In this document: piece after piece, positions 1 to 10,936 of the stretch
Layout of the letters: each line of letters opens with the position of its first letter
How positions within the stretch are numbered: position 1 is the first letter of the stretch
DNA from: Arachis hypogaea
Lineage: Eukaryota > Streptophyta > Magnoliopsida > Fabales > Fabaceae
NCBI RefSeq assembly: GCF_003086295.3
Contig: NC_092051.1
Span: forward strand, 82,220,445 to 82,284,444
Direction of reading: 5' to 3'
Length of the DNA stretch: 64,000 nt
Translations under genes and position numbers: made by a program
The notes under the pieces: generated by a model
Databases searched by the model: none
Told to the model about the DNA's origin: nothing
The model's input: the letters and a program-made list of their open reading frames with translations, nothing else

Positions 1-386
1 CGAGTTAAACTCTGACAGCTTTGCTATGGTTTAGAGGAGATTGACTTGATGAGAGGACATGAGTTAATCACTTACAACTTTTCCATAGAACGACTTATCC
101 ATTGTTGAAGTAGCCAGTAAGACTTGTTAATCTAGAAAGATAAAGCATCTCCAAAGCCTTAACTGATTTCTTATTACTGTTTTCACATTAATTCTTAACT
201 CCTTTCTTTTATGCGCATTCAACAACAACAACTATCCTTCTATTCGCCTGACTAAGATCTGCAGGATAACTACAACTTGCTCAATCTAATAATCCTTATG
301 GGATGGACCCTCACTCACCTGAGGTATTACTTGGACGACCCAGTGCACTTGCCGGTGAAGTTGTGCGAGTTCAATTTCGTGCACCA
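1..386 (+). repeat. Athila-type LTR, 3' end (U5) only
   Basis: The sequence matches the last few hundred bases of the LTR at 40408-41949. It shares the block with TCACNTGAGGTATTACTTGG, then ACGACCCAGTGCACTTGC, and the terminal TTCGTGCACCA. The 5' part lies outside the window. No primer-binding site follows: the LTR end runs directly into gag coding sequence, so about 0.9 kb of leader present in the intact relative is missing. Confidence 0.75.
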
Positions 387-928
387 AAGAACCCACTGAA
401 TTTATTACTAACCTCCTGCAGATCTATGACACTATGAGGACCAGCGGAGTAGACCCTGACGTCTACAGGCTGCTGCTCTTCCTATTTGCTGGAAAAGACC
501 AAGCAAAGAGGTGGTTGGATGCTCAGCCCAGAGCAAGCCTGAACACATGGAGTAAAGTAGTGAACAAGTTTCTGAACCAATATTTCACCCCAAGGAAGCT
601 TACTAAGCTGAGACTAGACATTCAGACCTTTAAACAAGGGGAGAGCGAGTCCCTTCATGATGCTTGGGTAAGGTACAAGCTAATGCTCAGAAAATGCCCC
701 ATGAAAATATTTTCAGATTGAGTTAGGTTGGATATTTTCTATTATAGACTCATGGACATGGCCAAGATGTCCCTAGATAACTCTGCTGGTGGGTGAATAC
801 ACATGAAGAAGTCAACTGAAGAAGCTGATGAACTCATTGAGACAGTCGCCAACAATCAGTATTTATACTCATCCAGTGAGACTTTAATGAAAGGAGAAGT
901 CAAGGCAGTGTCCACTGAACCCACCACT
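386..928 (+). pseudogene. Ty3/gypsy (Athila-like) gag fragment
   Basis: This is part of a retrotransposon gag gene, the protein that forms the particle around the element RNA. From base 386 the frame reads KEPTEF, then [22 protein letters not shown] and QGESESLHDAW. It aligns with residues about 60-220 of the polyprotein at 42884. There are in-frame stops at 719-721 (TGA where the relative has Trp) and 794-796. The N-terminus is missing because the fragment is fused to the LTR end. The C-terminus is cut near 928, where the LTR of element F begins. It is clearly dead. The family call is firm; the right-hand boundary is good to about 15 bases. Confidence 0.85.
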
Positions 929-1378
929 GTTCATTCCTTGGGTTGAGTTACATGATCCGAGTTAGATGAAGACAAAAACGACCAACCTCTTATAAAGGTT
1001 GGTCAACACCGACCTCTTCTCAAAGAGCTCGGCCAAATTGCTACAAGGGCCTAAGTAGGCCCAAAACAGAAGATCACAGCCCACTTAAAGGCGGTTGGCC
1101 TAAAGATAAGGGGACCCACCCACAAAAGATAAGATAAGATAACTAACTTATCTCAAGGAAGGTCACTCCACACTACTATAAATACACTGGAGCACCCAGG
1201 TATAACTCATATTCTGATTCTACACAAGAAACCTGCTCAAAGCCCGTGCTAACTTAAGCATCGGAGTCTCTTGCAGGTACCACCACCCTCTGCTGATCAA
1301 GGATTGACAGCACCACCAAGTCCAGCAAGTCAGACACGATCTGAGATCGGCCTTCAGTTTTAGGTAACCCTCGGAACA
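929..1378 (+). repeat. Element F 5' LTR (Tat/Ogre-like Ty3/gypsy)
   Basis: The segment lies immediately before a primer-binding site and a gag gene. It ends in GTAACCCTCGGAACA, a typical LTR end. The start is degenerate: the expected inverted complement is only partly visible around 929-950. A TATA box lies at 1177-1184. The left end is approximate. Confidence 0.7.
1177..1184 (+). promoter_or_regulatory. TATA box of F LTR
   Basis: TATAAATA lies about 190 bases before the LTR end, where a U3/R promoter is expected. Confidence 0.6.
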
Positions 1379-1379
1379 T

Positions 1380-1400
1380 TGGCGCCATTGCTAGAGAACC
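1380..1400 (+). other. Primer-binding site of element F
   Basis: TGGCGCCATTGCTAGAGAAC starts one base after the LTR end at 1378. Position and the TGGCGCC start support a tRNA primer site. I do not assign the tRNA because the inner bases are diverged. Confidence 0.65.
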
Positions 1401-1419
1401 TGGAAGTCATCCTACCATC

Positions 1420-2475
1420 ATGGAAGACAACCTTGACAATGATCATAACTCTGGCTTGGAAGACAGAACACCGCACAAGAACACGGATACCATACCAAAG
1501 GATATGCCTCAAAATAAGGGAGATAAACAACCCCCAAACACCGAAATCTTGGGAGCTATCCATGAGCAGCAACATCGACTTAAACAACTTGAACAAGAAG
1601 CCGACCGACAGCGAGAGGCTGAACGAGACCTTCGGAGAGAAACCAGACGGCGTCGAGAGTTGGAGGACAAGCTCCTAAAGATCGAAGCCGATCTCAGAAC
1701 CAAGACCACTCGAACCAGCCATGAAGATAGCCCTCACAAGGACCGAGATCCGTTCACTAAGGAGATCATGAAAGCTAAAGTTCCAAAGGACTTCAAGTCC
1801 CCTGACATGACCCTGTACGATGGTACGTCTGATCCGAGCCATCATCTCAGCAATTTCAGAAGTCGGATGTATCTTACGGATGCCTCAGACGCAATCCATT
1901 GTAAAGCTTTCCCGACAACCTTGACCAAGACGTCAATAAAGTGGTTCGACAGTTTACTGCCAAGGTCAATAACAAGCTTTGATGACCTCGCCAAGAAATT
2001 TCTAGCTAGATTATCTATCCAGAAAGACGAAGCCAAACATGTCCCAAGCTTGTTAGGGATTAAGTAGGGAGATCGGGAGAGCCTCCAAAGCTACATGGAA
2101 AGATTCAATAAGGCATGTTTGGACATACAAAGTCTGCCAACAGAAGCAACCATTATGGGTCTCATCAATGGCCTACGAGAAGGACCCTTTAGCCACTCCA
2201 TATCCAAAAAGCACCCGACATCTCCTACCCACCTCGAGACAAAGATAAAGAGTCCAGGAAAAAAAAAGACCAGCTTATTGAAAAACCTAGAAAATACCAC
2301 AACTACACTCCCCTCAAGGTGTCCCTTGTGGATGTCTACAGAGATATATGCAACACTGAGAAGATCCTGCCCCCTCGTCCGATTAAACATAAAAGAGGAG
2401 GAAGTCGGATAGAGTATTGCGAATACCACCGAGTCTACGGGAACCCTACCAACGAGTGCTACGACCTAAAGAACA
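1420..2475 (+). pseudogene. Element F gag (Tat/Ogre-like), decayed
   Basis: The gag starts with an ATG at 1420, 20 bases after the primer site. Residues about 45-105 are a charged, Arg/Glu-rich coiled-coil-like stretch. The gag domain follows with YDGTSDPSHHLSNF, KWFDSL, SFDDLAKKF and, past a stop, ESLQSYMERFNKACL and GLREGPFSHSI. The first in-frame stop is TAG at 2065-2067, followed by further stops and a frameshift. In another frame at about 2410-2460 a zinc-finger-like CEYH...YG...C motif and YDLKN are readable, so the original gene ran on. It is non-functional as it stands. Confidence 0.85.
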
Positions 2476-2960
2476 TTATAGAAAAGCTAGCCTAGGAAGG
2501 AAGACTAGACAGGTTCCTTGCCAACAAAACAGATGAATCAAAGAAGAGAAGAAGGGATGAAGAGATCGGACGAGCTGAACGTCCCCCTCACACCCCTGAG
2601 AGGCATGTTCACATGATAAATGGAGGATTCATAGGAGGAGGGATCTCTACGTCATCGCGCAAAAGACACTTTAAGGAGGTGTACCATGTTGGAGGAGGAG
2701 ACAGGTCGGTCGACCTCCCCAATATCACCTTCACTCATGAAGATGCCGCTGGCATTATCCCAGGGCATGATGACCCCGTAGTAGTCACCAGAATACTTGC
2801 CAATGCCAACCTCCACCGAACACTAGTTGACCAAGGAAGCTCTGCGGATATACTGTTCAAATTCGCCTTCGACAAGCTCGGTTTGCAAGAAAAAGAACTC
2901 AGAGCATATCCAAATAGCCTATTTGGGCTAGGAGATGCCCCAATGCATCCATTAGGGTAC
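2476..2960 (+). pseudogene. Element F gag end and protease, 5' piece (split by element A)
   Basis: From 2613 an open stretch reads MINGGFIGGG, then KRHFKEVYHVGG, the aspartic-protease-like DQGSSADILF and GLGDAPMHPLGY. It is the gag-protease junction of a Tat/Ogre-like polyprotein. It stops because the LTR of element A supplies a TGA at the insertion point. If A (2961-56346) and one copy of the 5-base duplication are left out, the frame continues without a break into 56352. This shows the two pieces were one gene. Confidence 0.85.
2956..2960. repeat. Target-site duplication of element A, left copy (GGTAC)
   Basis: GGTAC directly precedes the A LTR. The same five bases follow the other end of A at 56347-56351. 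Confidence 0.9.
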
Positions 2961-4480
2961 TGATGCTTGGTCTCTCGTTTGGTATAGAATTTCCTCAAAT
3001 GAATGAATTCTCGTTGCAAGTATAGTTCTATACCGACAAAGAATCCTCACATGCAAAAATTTTGGTTGTCACATGTACAAACCCCAATGACAATTAACCG
3101 AAGTATTTAAACTCTGGGTCATCTCACAAGGAATTGCAATAAAATGGTCAATTATTGGCTATGAAGGACAATGGGTTTAGTTGATAAAAAGGGCAATAAA
3201 ATAAATGACAAGAAAACTAAAGAGAGCAATTAAAGGAAGCAGTTAATAAAGAGAGACATTCATAGCAAGGTTGAGATCATAGGCGTTCTATCCTAGTCAT
3301 TAATCATAACAATACTTAACAAGAATTTATCTTATTTCATCATCCCCAATGTTGGAAGAAGGTGTAAGTTATCTTCCATTAGAGAAAGTCACACAAGACT
3401 AGTTAATCTCAAGTCAAAAATCCTAATCAACTCACTAATTGAATTAGCAAGAGATTAGAGTCATTGAAAATGATATTAACTAACAACTCTAGATCACCAA
3501 TCTAAATTGGGTATTAATAACTCAAGTTTGCCCAATTTCTTTTCCCAAGCCAAGAATGCTCCAAATCTACTCTAAATCCCAACCAAGTATTTTGTCAAAC
3601 ACTTGGTGGGTACAAATGGAAAGCATGGTAAAAGTAAAAGAATAATAAATCTACCAACTACCAATTGCAAGAAAAGTAAATTCACAACTCAAATCAACAA
3701 TTAAAAGAATATCAAACATAAATTTCATAAAAGAGATCCAAATCCATCAAGAGTTCATCATCACAAAAGAGAGCAAAGAGGAAAATTAACACTACAACTA
3801 AGAGAATCAAGATGTGGAAACAAGAAATTGTGAAGGGAACAAAATGAAATCAAGTAATTAACTCAAAATCTACAAGAGATTAACCTAATCCTAACCTAAT
3901 TTTAGAGAGAAGAGGGAGCTTCTCTCTCTAGAAAACTAACTAAAGGCTCATGTTGACTAACTAGGTGCTCCCCCCTTTGCTTAGGCTTCAATTCTGCATG
4001 AAATACCCTAAAAAACAAGTTGGATTTGGGCCTGGGCAGCTCAGAAATTGCCCCCAGCGTTTTGCCTTTAAATGGGTCACGTGCGAGTATCGACGCGTAC
4101 GCGCCACGTGCGCGTGTCACTTGGCCATTTTTCTCATCCGCGTGTACGCGTCGCCATGCGATGCCATTTCTGTGTGCGCGCGCCTTGTACGCTTGCGCGT
4201 CCATTGAATACTTGCCTTGTAGCATGCTTTTCTCTTCAATTCTTCCATCCAATACTTGCCTTATGAACCTGAAATCACTCAACAAACACATCAAGGCATC
4301 GAATGGAATTAAAGTGAATTAAAATCACTAAATTAAGGGCCTAAAAACCATGTTTTTACACTTAAGCACAATTTAAGGGAGAATTACAAAACCATGCTAT
4401 TTCATTGAATAAATGTGGGAAAAAGGTGATAAAATCCCCTAAAATAAGCACAAGATAAACCACAAAATCGGGGTTTATCA
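2961..4480 (-). repeat. Element A 3' LTR (1,520 bp)
   Basis: On the - strand the LTR runs from TGATAAACCCCG (4480) to CAAGCATCA (2961). The polypurine tract lies just outside at 4481. The LTR holds a GC-rich stretch with GACGCGTACGCG-type repeats at about 4078-4205. Its partner is the truncated copy at 55278-56346. Short open frames inside the GC-rich part are not genes. Confidence 0.9.
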
Positions 4481-4517
4481 AACCTCCCCACACTTAAACC
4501 AAGCATGTCCTCATGCT
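4481..4517 (-). promoter_or_regulatory. Element A polypurine tract and pre-PPT hairpin
   Basis: On the - strand the hairpin AGCATG-AGGA-CATGCT (4517-4502) is followed by TTTAAGTGTGGGGAGGTT, the primer for plus-strand DNA synthesis, which abuts the LTR. The same hairpin-PPT layout is found in B, C, D and E. Confidence 0.8.
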
Positions 4518-6162
4518 AAAATCAAGAAAGAAGCAAAGGGGTATCAACATTTATTCAATGCAAACTAACTAAATGTAACCTATCTATATGCAATCTATCT
4601 AAATGAATGCAATTGCTTGGTCAAAATAAATCAATTTCCAAGAAATACACATACAAGTACAAGGGCTAAGGCAATGGTAATCAATCAAACCCTCAATTGA
4701 ATTGAAGCATTGAAAGACTTTTCAAACTTTCAAGAAAGGATGATCATGGGTGGAAACATGTAATTGAGCGATCGAACCCTCACCGGATGTGTATCCGCTC
4801 TAGGCACTCAAGTGTATGGGGTTGATTCACTCAATTCTCCCCTAATCATGCTTTCCAATATTTGTTTTTCATCTAACAATCAACAGTTACTTCATCTATG
4901 CACACAATCATCATGAAAACTTTTCCATAGGTTGTAATGGGGTTAGGGTCAAGGTAAGGATGCATATAATCAAGTGGACTAGGAGTTTGAATCTTTGATT
5001 AACTTAAACTTTCCACCTAACCTATGACAACCTATACAATTCTAAACAAACCTAACTACCCATTCTTAACTTTTCACACACATTCATGTATTCTCTTTTT
5101 GATCACCACCCATATGCATTGACTTTTATCGAACTTTGAAACTTTGGGGCATTTTGTCCCCTTTTTATTGCAAAAAATTTTTTTTTAAGGTATATGCAAG
5201 TACCAATGCATATGGTTTTCATATTTAATGTATGAGTATGCACCCAATTCCCAAATTTTCATCATAAACACCAACACACTTTTATCTCTATCCAATGTTC
5301 CCAACTCTTCCAAATTAAATGATGAACACTCTCACTAGCCTAAGCTAATCAAAGATCCAAATTAAGGACATTTATTATTTTTCACTTAGGCTTGTAATGT
5401 GCTAGCATTAAGAACAAATGGGTTAAGCATAGGCTCAAAATTGGCTAACAATGGAAGATAAAAGGTAGGCTATTTGGGTAAGTGAGCTATTTGAACAATG
5501 ACCTCAATCATATAAATACATGTATACACACGATAATGGACATAAAGAATAAAAAAAATCAAAGATTACACTCATAGGAAGAGAATAATGCACACAAGAA
5601 TAGAAGAGTTATATATGATGTAACCACACAATTAAGGCTCAAAACTCACAAGCTTGTGTTCTTTGCTCAACAATCATGTTCCACAATATGTAACTCAAGC
5701 AAGTAATAAAAAGAATTTCAATCAATTGGGGTGGTGCCCTCAAAATGAATTTCTTGGAAAATTTTATCATATTGACTAAGCTTATTCTAATGCAATGTTG
5801 TGATCTAGAAAATTTCAAAATTTCCTTAGTTTACCCCCTTTTTAATCAAAACACATTTTTTTATACGAGAAGGTCAACTAGGTTTCAACAATCCAAAATA
5901 CTTTTTCCAATCACAACCAAAAGCTGAAACAAGCTAAAATAACTATATAAAGAAAAAGTGCATATATAAAGCGAAAGTGTAAAATCCACAATCTAAACAA
6001 AAGTATCCACAATCCACAATACTAATATATACAATGATCCAAAAGGTGCAAAATAGAGCGAAATAACATAGGCTAAAAGATAGTGTCCGAAAATTTCACC
6101 GAATCCACCGACGGCGACGAAGGTGACCTCCCCACTCTTAAGATGAAGCATCGTCCTCGATG
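4518..6162 (-). other. Element A 3' untranslated region
   Basis: This AT-rich DNA holds no gene. Near its upstream end (about 6128-6145) a second PPT-like AAGAGTGGGGAGGT lies just after the coding end. The segment is related to the tails of B at 7897-9280 and 14334-15778. Confidence 0.7.
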
Positions 6163-6378
6163 CTACTGATCGGGCTCATGGTGAGGGTCAACAGTCGCCT
6201 CTGGCTCTAGCTGGTGCTCACTCTGGGGTACTGGCTCCTCGGGAGGCTGCTGAGTATCCTGAGCAGCTTGCGTCTGCGGCGGTGCCTCCTACTGAAATGG
6301 CTCCTCAACGTGCTCTGCCTCGTGCTTTGCCTCATGATCCTCCTCATCGGATGTGGAAGAGTCGGGGAGAAGGGGTAG
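6163..6378 (-). pseudogene. Element A PF20167-like gene, C-terminal piece
   Basis: This is the 3' end of the gene whose main part is at 20700-21854. The B array (6379-20694) separates the two pieces. Omitting the array and one GGTAG copy keeps the frame, which goes from GIQLP into LLPDSSTSDEEDHEAK. The tail is acidic and rich in Pro, Gln and Glu (QPPEEPVPQSEHQLEPEA). There is an in-frame TAG at 6289-6291 and a final TAG at 6163-6165. It has low complexity and no catalytic motif. Confidence 0.75.
6374..6378. repeat. Target-site duplication of the B array, left copy (GGTAG)
   Basis: GGTAG precedes LTR 1 of the array and recurs at 20695-20699 after LTR 3. Confidence 0.9.
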
Positions 6379-7857
6379 TGAAGAGAGGAAGATTGATGGT
6401 TTAGAAGTTATAGTAAACTCTCGTTGCAAGTATAGTTACTAAACCAAGCAATCAACCTTTCTTACAAAAGTTTTGGTTGTCACAAGTAACAAACCCCTTT
6501 AAAATTGATAACCGAGTATTTAAACCTCGGGTCATCTTCTCAAGGAATTTTAGGGAGGTGTTCTTATTATTGGTTATGAGTCTTGTAAATTAGGGGTTTT
6601 GAGAGTGAGGAATAGGTAATTTAAATAACAAGGAAAATAAATTGCAGGAATTAATAAATTAATATCTAATAAAACTCTTGGCAAGGTATGAAAATAAGAA
6701 TTTCTATCCTAGTTATCCTTATCAATTGTGATGAAAATTAGATTTTTCTCCTACCTTGTTAACCTCTAACTATGAAGGTAAGTTAAGTGGATGAATTAAT
6801 TTTGATTCCTCAGGTCCTAGTCTTTCCTTGGGAAAGGCTAGAGTTATTGGAACTCGAATTAATTCTTGAAGAATTCCAATTTTCAATCAACAATGAGTTT
6901 GATAACTCAAGTATCTCCAATGACTCAACCAAAGCCAAAAGGGAAAAATCTAAATTATTTATATAAATAAAAGAAAGCAATCATAATTCTGAAAGACCTC
7001 AAGTTGCACTAATAAAGATATCAAATGTAACATGGAAAAGTTCATAAATTAAATTGGAAAAATAAATAAAAGGAACATTGAACCTGTGATTGAAGAGATC
7101 ATAGCTTAAACATAATAAAAGTCCTAAATCCTAATCCTAAGAGAGAGGTGAGAACCTCTCTCTCTAAAAACTACATCTAAAACTAAAATTGTGTATTGTG
7201 AAAGCATGATTATGAATGGATGCATTCTCCCATTTTATAGCCTCTAATCTGTGTGTTCTGGACTGAAAACTGGGTCAAAAATAGGTCAAAAATTGCCCCA
7301 TGCGATTTTTGTTACGTTCAGGTCACGGGAAAGTGATGCGGAGGCGTCGTCCACGCGTTCGCGCGGATTGCAATTCGCAGATGTGACGTGGGCGCGTCAT
7401 TCACGCGTTCGCATCACCTAACGTCGGGGTAGCTATGGCAAATTATATATCAAATCGAAGCCCCAGACGTTAGCTTTCCAACGTAACTGAAACAACATCA
7501 TTTGGATCCTTGTAGCTAAAATTATAACCATTTGAGTGCGAAGAGGTCAGGCTAAATAGCTTAGCAATTTCTCCAATTTCTTGTATTCCTTCCACTTTTG
7601 CATGCTTCCTTTCCATCCTCTGAGCCATTCCTGCCCTGTAATCTCTGGAATCACTTAACACACATATCAAGACATCTAATGGTAATAAGAGAGGATTAAA
7701 CATAGGGAACTTAAGGCCAAAGAAGCATGTTTTCAATCAAAGCACATAATTAGGAAGGCAAATGTAAAACCATGCAAATAGCATGAATAAGTGGGTAAGG
7801 AGTTGATAAAAACCACTCAATTGAGCACAAGATAATCCATGAAATAATGGTTTATCA
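6379..7857 (-). repeat. B array, LTR 1 (3' LTR of copy B1, 1,479 bp)
   Basis: The LTR starts (- strand) with TGATAAACC at 7857 and ends with CTCTCTTCA at 6379. It is nearly the same length and sequence as LTR 2 and LTR 3. A TATA box (TATAAAA, - strand) is at 7233-7239, and a GC-rich GACGCGG/GCGCGTC segment lies upstream of it at about 7320-7410. An open frame at 7470-7736 falls inside the LTR and is not a gene. Confidence 0.92.
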
Positions 7858-7896
7858 ACCTCCCCACACTTAAACATTAGCATGTCCTCATGCTAA
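7858..7896 (-). promoter_or_regulatory. B1 polypurine tract and pre-PPT hairpin
   Basis: The hairpin TTAGCATG-AGGA-CATGCTAA (- strand, 7896-7877) has a perfect 8-bp stem. It is followed by TGTTTAAGTGTGGGGAGGT, which touches the LTR. Confidence 0.85.
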
Positions 7897-9280
7897 GCTC
7901 AAGAGAAGCTATAAAGGAATGAAGAGGAAAGTAAGAATGTATGAAATGCAACCTATCTATATGAATGCAACTACATGCAAAATGTTTCTACCTACTTAGT
8001 TAAAAGTAAACAAATCCTTCAAGAAGAAATATGAACTGGATTTCACTAATTCAAACCATGAAAATGAAGTACAAATAGATTTGCAAGAAGAAAATAGCTC
8101 ATGAAAGCAGGGAACAAGGAATTTGAGCATCGAACCCTCACTGGTAGTGTATACACTCTAATCACTCAAGTGTTTAAGGTTCGATTCTCTCAATTCTCTA
8201 CTAACCTTGCTTTCTAAGGCTTTCTTTTCTTCTACCAATCAACAATAATTTAATGCACAAATACACAAATCAAGAGGTCTTTTAAGGGTTGTAATGGGGT
8301 TAGGGTCAAGGTAGGATTGTATTTGGTCAAGTGGACTAAAATCTGAATCCTTAATTAACTTAAACTTTTCACCTAACTTAGACAATCCATGTAATCAGAA
8401 TACAACATCTAACTATCCATTAACCATGTTTTCCACATATTCATGCATTCTAATTTCAAGTACAGTACATATGCATTGCTTTCACCATTTACTTTGGGGC
8501 ATTTTGTCCCCTTTTTATTATTTGCTTTTTTTTCTTTTCTTTTTTTTTCATATTATATATATATATTTTTTTTTCTTTTATTTTTTCAATGCATATGATT
8601 AAATTATTGAATACATGAACATATCCTAAACATTTCTTTCACATTTTCAGAAAATTCTAACATACTCAATTCTCAAACCAAATGTTTTCAATCCCAATTT
8701 TCCCACACTTAATTCATGAGCACTCTCACTAGTCTAAGCTAACCAAGGATTCAAATTAAGGGCATTATTATCTTTCGCTTAGAGTTAATGATGTGCTAAA
8801 GTAAAGAACAAAGGGGTATAATAGGCTCAACATTGGTTTGCAAGGGATAATGAAGGGTTAAGGCCATATGGGTATGTAAGCTCAGTGAAACAAAGGCCTC
8901 AATCATGTAAGTGTATGCATACATCAAACCATGGAAATATAGAATTAAGCAAGACAAATATCATAATTTTAGACAGAAAAACACACACTAAAAATAAAAT
9001 ATTGGTTGGTAAAATGCAACCTATTCAAATAAGCTCAAAATCTCACAGGTTTTGTGTGTTCGAGCTCTAAACCATGTTCCAGTATAATATTTCTTCAAAC
9101 AAGTGTAACATTAAATTTTATTCAAATTAGTGAAATGCTCTAAAAGGTTTCTTGAAAAAGAAATATATTACTTCAACCAAGTGGTAAAATATGCATAAAA
9201 TCAAATAAATATGCAATCAAACATGCAAATGCAACAACTAACAAGGAAAATAAACCATTGGTGCTGAGATAGAAGAGTAA
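7897..9280 (-). other. B1 3' untranslated region
   Basis: There is no gene here. It contains a poly-T/AT-rich stretch at about 8515-8600, a third PPT-like copy (TTAAGTGTGGG, - strand, about 8701-8712), and short unconserved frames such as 8885-9070. The matching region of B2 is 14334-15778. Confidence 0.7.
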
Positions 9281-9454
9281 CTAACCCATGGAGATCGATA
9301 TCGACCTCCCCAAACTTAAAGATTGCACCATCCTCGGTGCATGCTGAGATGTACAAGTGGACGGGGGTTGTGGTTCCTCAGCTGGGACTCTTTTTGTTCC
9401 TTTCCTTGCCGGTGGTTTGGGAGTAGCTTTCTCTTTACCTTTCTTGGTGGCCAT
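9281..9454 (-). CDS. B1 short basic ORF (57 aa), remnant of the PF20167-like gene
   Basis: The protein starts MATKKGKEKATPKPP, is Lys/Pro-rich, and ends in a tail ...SISISMG. The ATG lies one base after CTTTTCAG, a good 3' splice site, as in the B2, + strand B and A copies. The start resembles the MSDRGKAKATTSKKRKR start of the A gene at 21854. The downstream bases (CGAGGATGGTGCAATCTTTAAG) resemble the end of that gene at about 6130-6160. The central domain is therefore probably deleted in B. The B2 and + strand copies have a TAG where this copy has CAG. The function of the short product, if any, is unknown. Confidence 0.5.
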   Translation of the reverse strand: MATKKGKEKATPKPPARKGTKRVPAEEPQPPSTCTSQHAPRMVQSLSLGRSISISMG

Positions 9455-10147
9455 CCTGAAAAGGGAAAAAGAAAGTAATTTGAATTCAAAGGGATAGAGC
9501 AAGGAAGAGGATAGGTAAGGTGGTAATCAATGCACATTAAAAGATGAATGAAGTTAACACTTGGTCATGACTACATGTGAAAAAAAATCATAAATAGAAA
9601 TATAGCAAGTGCATATGATGACAATTAAATGCAAGGTGTTTATTGGCATGCAGGCAAAGGCATGAGTAGCATAGATCAAGCATTTAATGTCCCAGTGAGA
9701 TTACCAAGCCTTTCAAACTAACAACATGTTTGTAACAACAACTATATTTAATTAATAAAATATATAAAGGTTTTGTGAAAAGTAAGCATTTAGAGTAGTA
9801 GAATAAAAGAAATCTAAAAATAGTGCACAATGACATACGGGCTTTTTCACAAACACATAGCAAGCATGGTAAATAAGCTATTGAAAGTATTAAATTGAGC
9901 ATGCAAGCAACCCTTTAAAAAGTAATATATAATTGTCAAACAATTCCTTTAATAAGCCACAGGTAAAGTAAATAAATTTTCAACACCAATGAAAATGATG
10001 CAATAAATGAAGGAATGCAAATAAATTAAATAAAATAGAATGGAAGAGAAAGAAAATAAGAAAGGAAGAAGAAAGAAATAAGAAAAGATAAAAAAATAAG
10101 GATTTGGAAAAGAAAAATATAAGATATTTTGGCAGAGTTGGATGAGC
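9455..10147 (-). other. B1 intron-like AT-rich spacer
   Basis: No gene is visible. Read on the - strand the segment is T-rich and ends in TTTTTCCCTTTTCAG at the ATG of the short ORF. That suits the 3' part of an intron whose donor is not identified. Confidence 0.5.
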
Positions 10148-10730
10148 TGTGCGGCACGTGCGACGCGGACGCGTGGGGCACGCGGTCGCGCGACTTGCGC
10201 TTATTCGGATTGACGCGGTCGCATCGGTCACGCGGTCACGTGACTCGTTTATGCTATTGGCACGAGGGTAGCCTCGCACTCGCACAACTCTCTGTTCAAA
10301 ATCTTATTTTGCCAAATTTCGGGTGACGCGATCACGTGGGTCATGCGATCGCGTGGGTCATGCGATCGCGTGGGTCATGCGATCGCGTGAGTGGCCAATA
10401 TTAGGATATGACGCGGTCGTGTCGGTCACGCGGTTGTGTCGTAGGGCTTGTGCGTTTAGCACCAGTCCATCACCACTCCAGCACAACTTTCGGTCAAGCA
10501 CCCTTTTCACGTCGATATTCAGGTCACGCGGCCGCGTGGGTGAAACGGTCGAGTGGGAGGCCGGTTACCCATGTGATGCGGACGCGTCAGCAACGCAGTC
10601 GCGTGGGATGATTTGTGCTAAAGGCACGCCTCCAACCATGCTACCGCGTGACTCTCTGTTCGATTTCTCTTCTTCACAACGCACATGTGACGCGGACGCG
10701 TCAGCGACGCTGCCGCGTTGCGTGCGTGCA
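10148..10730 (-). repeat. B1 internal CpG-rich palindrome array
   Basis: Many copies of GACGCGGTCGCGTC-like units (GACGCG...CGCGTC, ACGCGGTCGCGT) sit in otherwise AT-rich DNA. Sister copies are at 16577-17110 and 50962-51515 with different unit numbers. Open frames across it (10129-10326, 10323-10811) arise from GC content and are not genes. Confidence 0.85.
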
Positions 10731-10936
10731 TTTTTTTTTATAATGCAGTATGCAGAATGCAATGCTAATATGAATGTTATGCAAAATTCCAGGTTCAATA
10801 CAATAAAATAAAATAAACCTCGAAAACAAATAAAACTAAATAAAAATGAAAAAGGAACGATCATACTATCGTGGGTTGTCTCCCACCTAGTACTTTTAGT
10901 TAAAGTCCTTAAGTTGGACATTTGGTGAGCTCCTTG

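Noticed and set aside
3902..4322. ORFs in the GC-rich part of the A LTR (also 55775-56178)
   Set aside because: Non-coding LTR sequence; frames are not conserved between the two LTRs beyond DNA identity.
10129..10921. ORFs across the B1 GC-rich array (both strands)
   Set aside because: Composition effect of CGCG repeats; no conserved frame between B1, B2 and the + strand copy.
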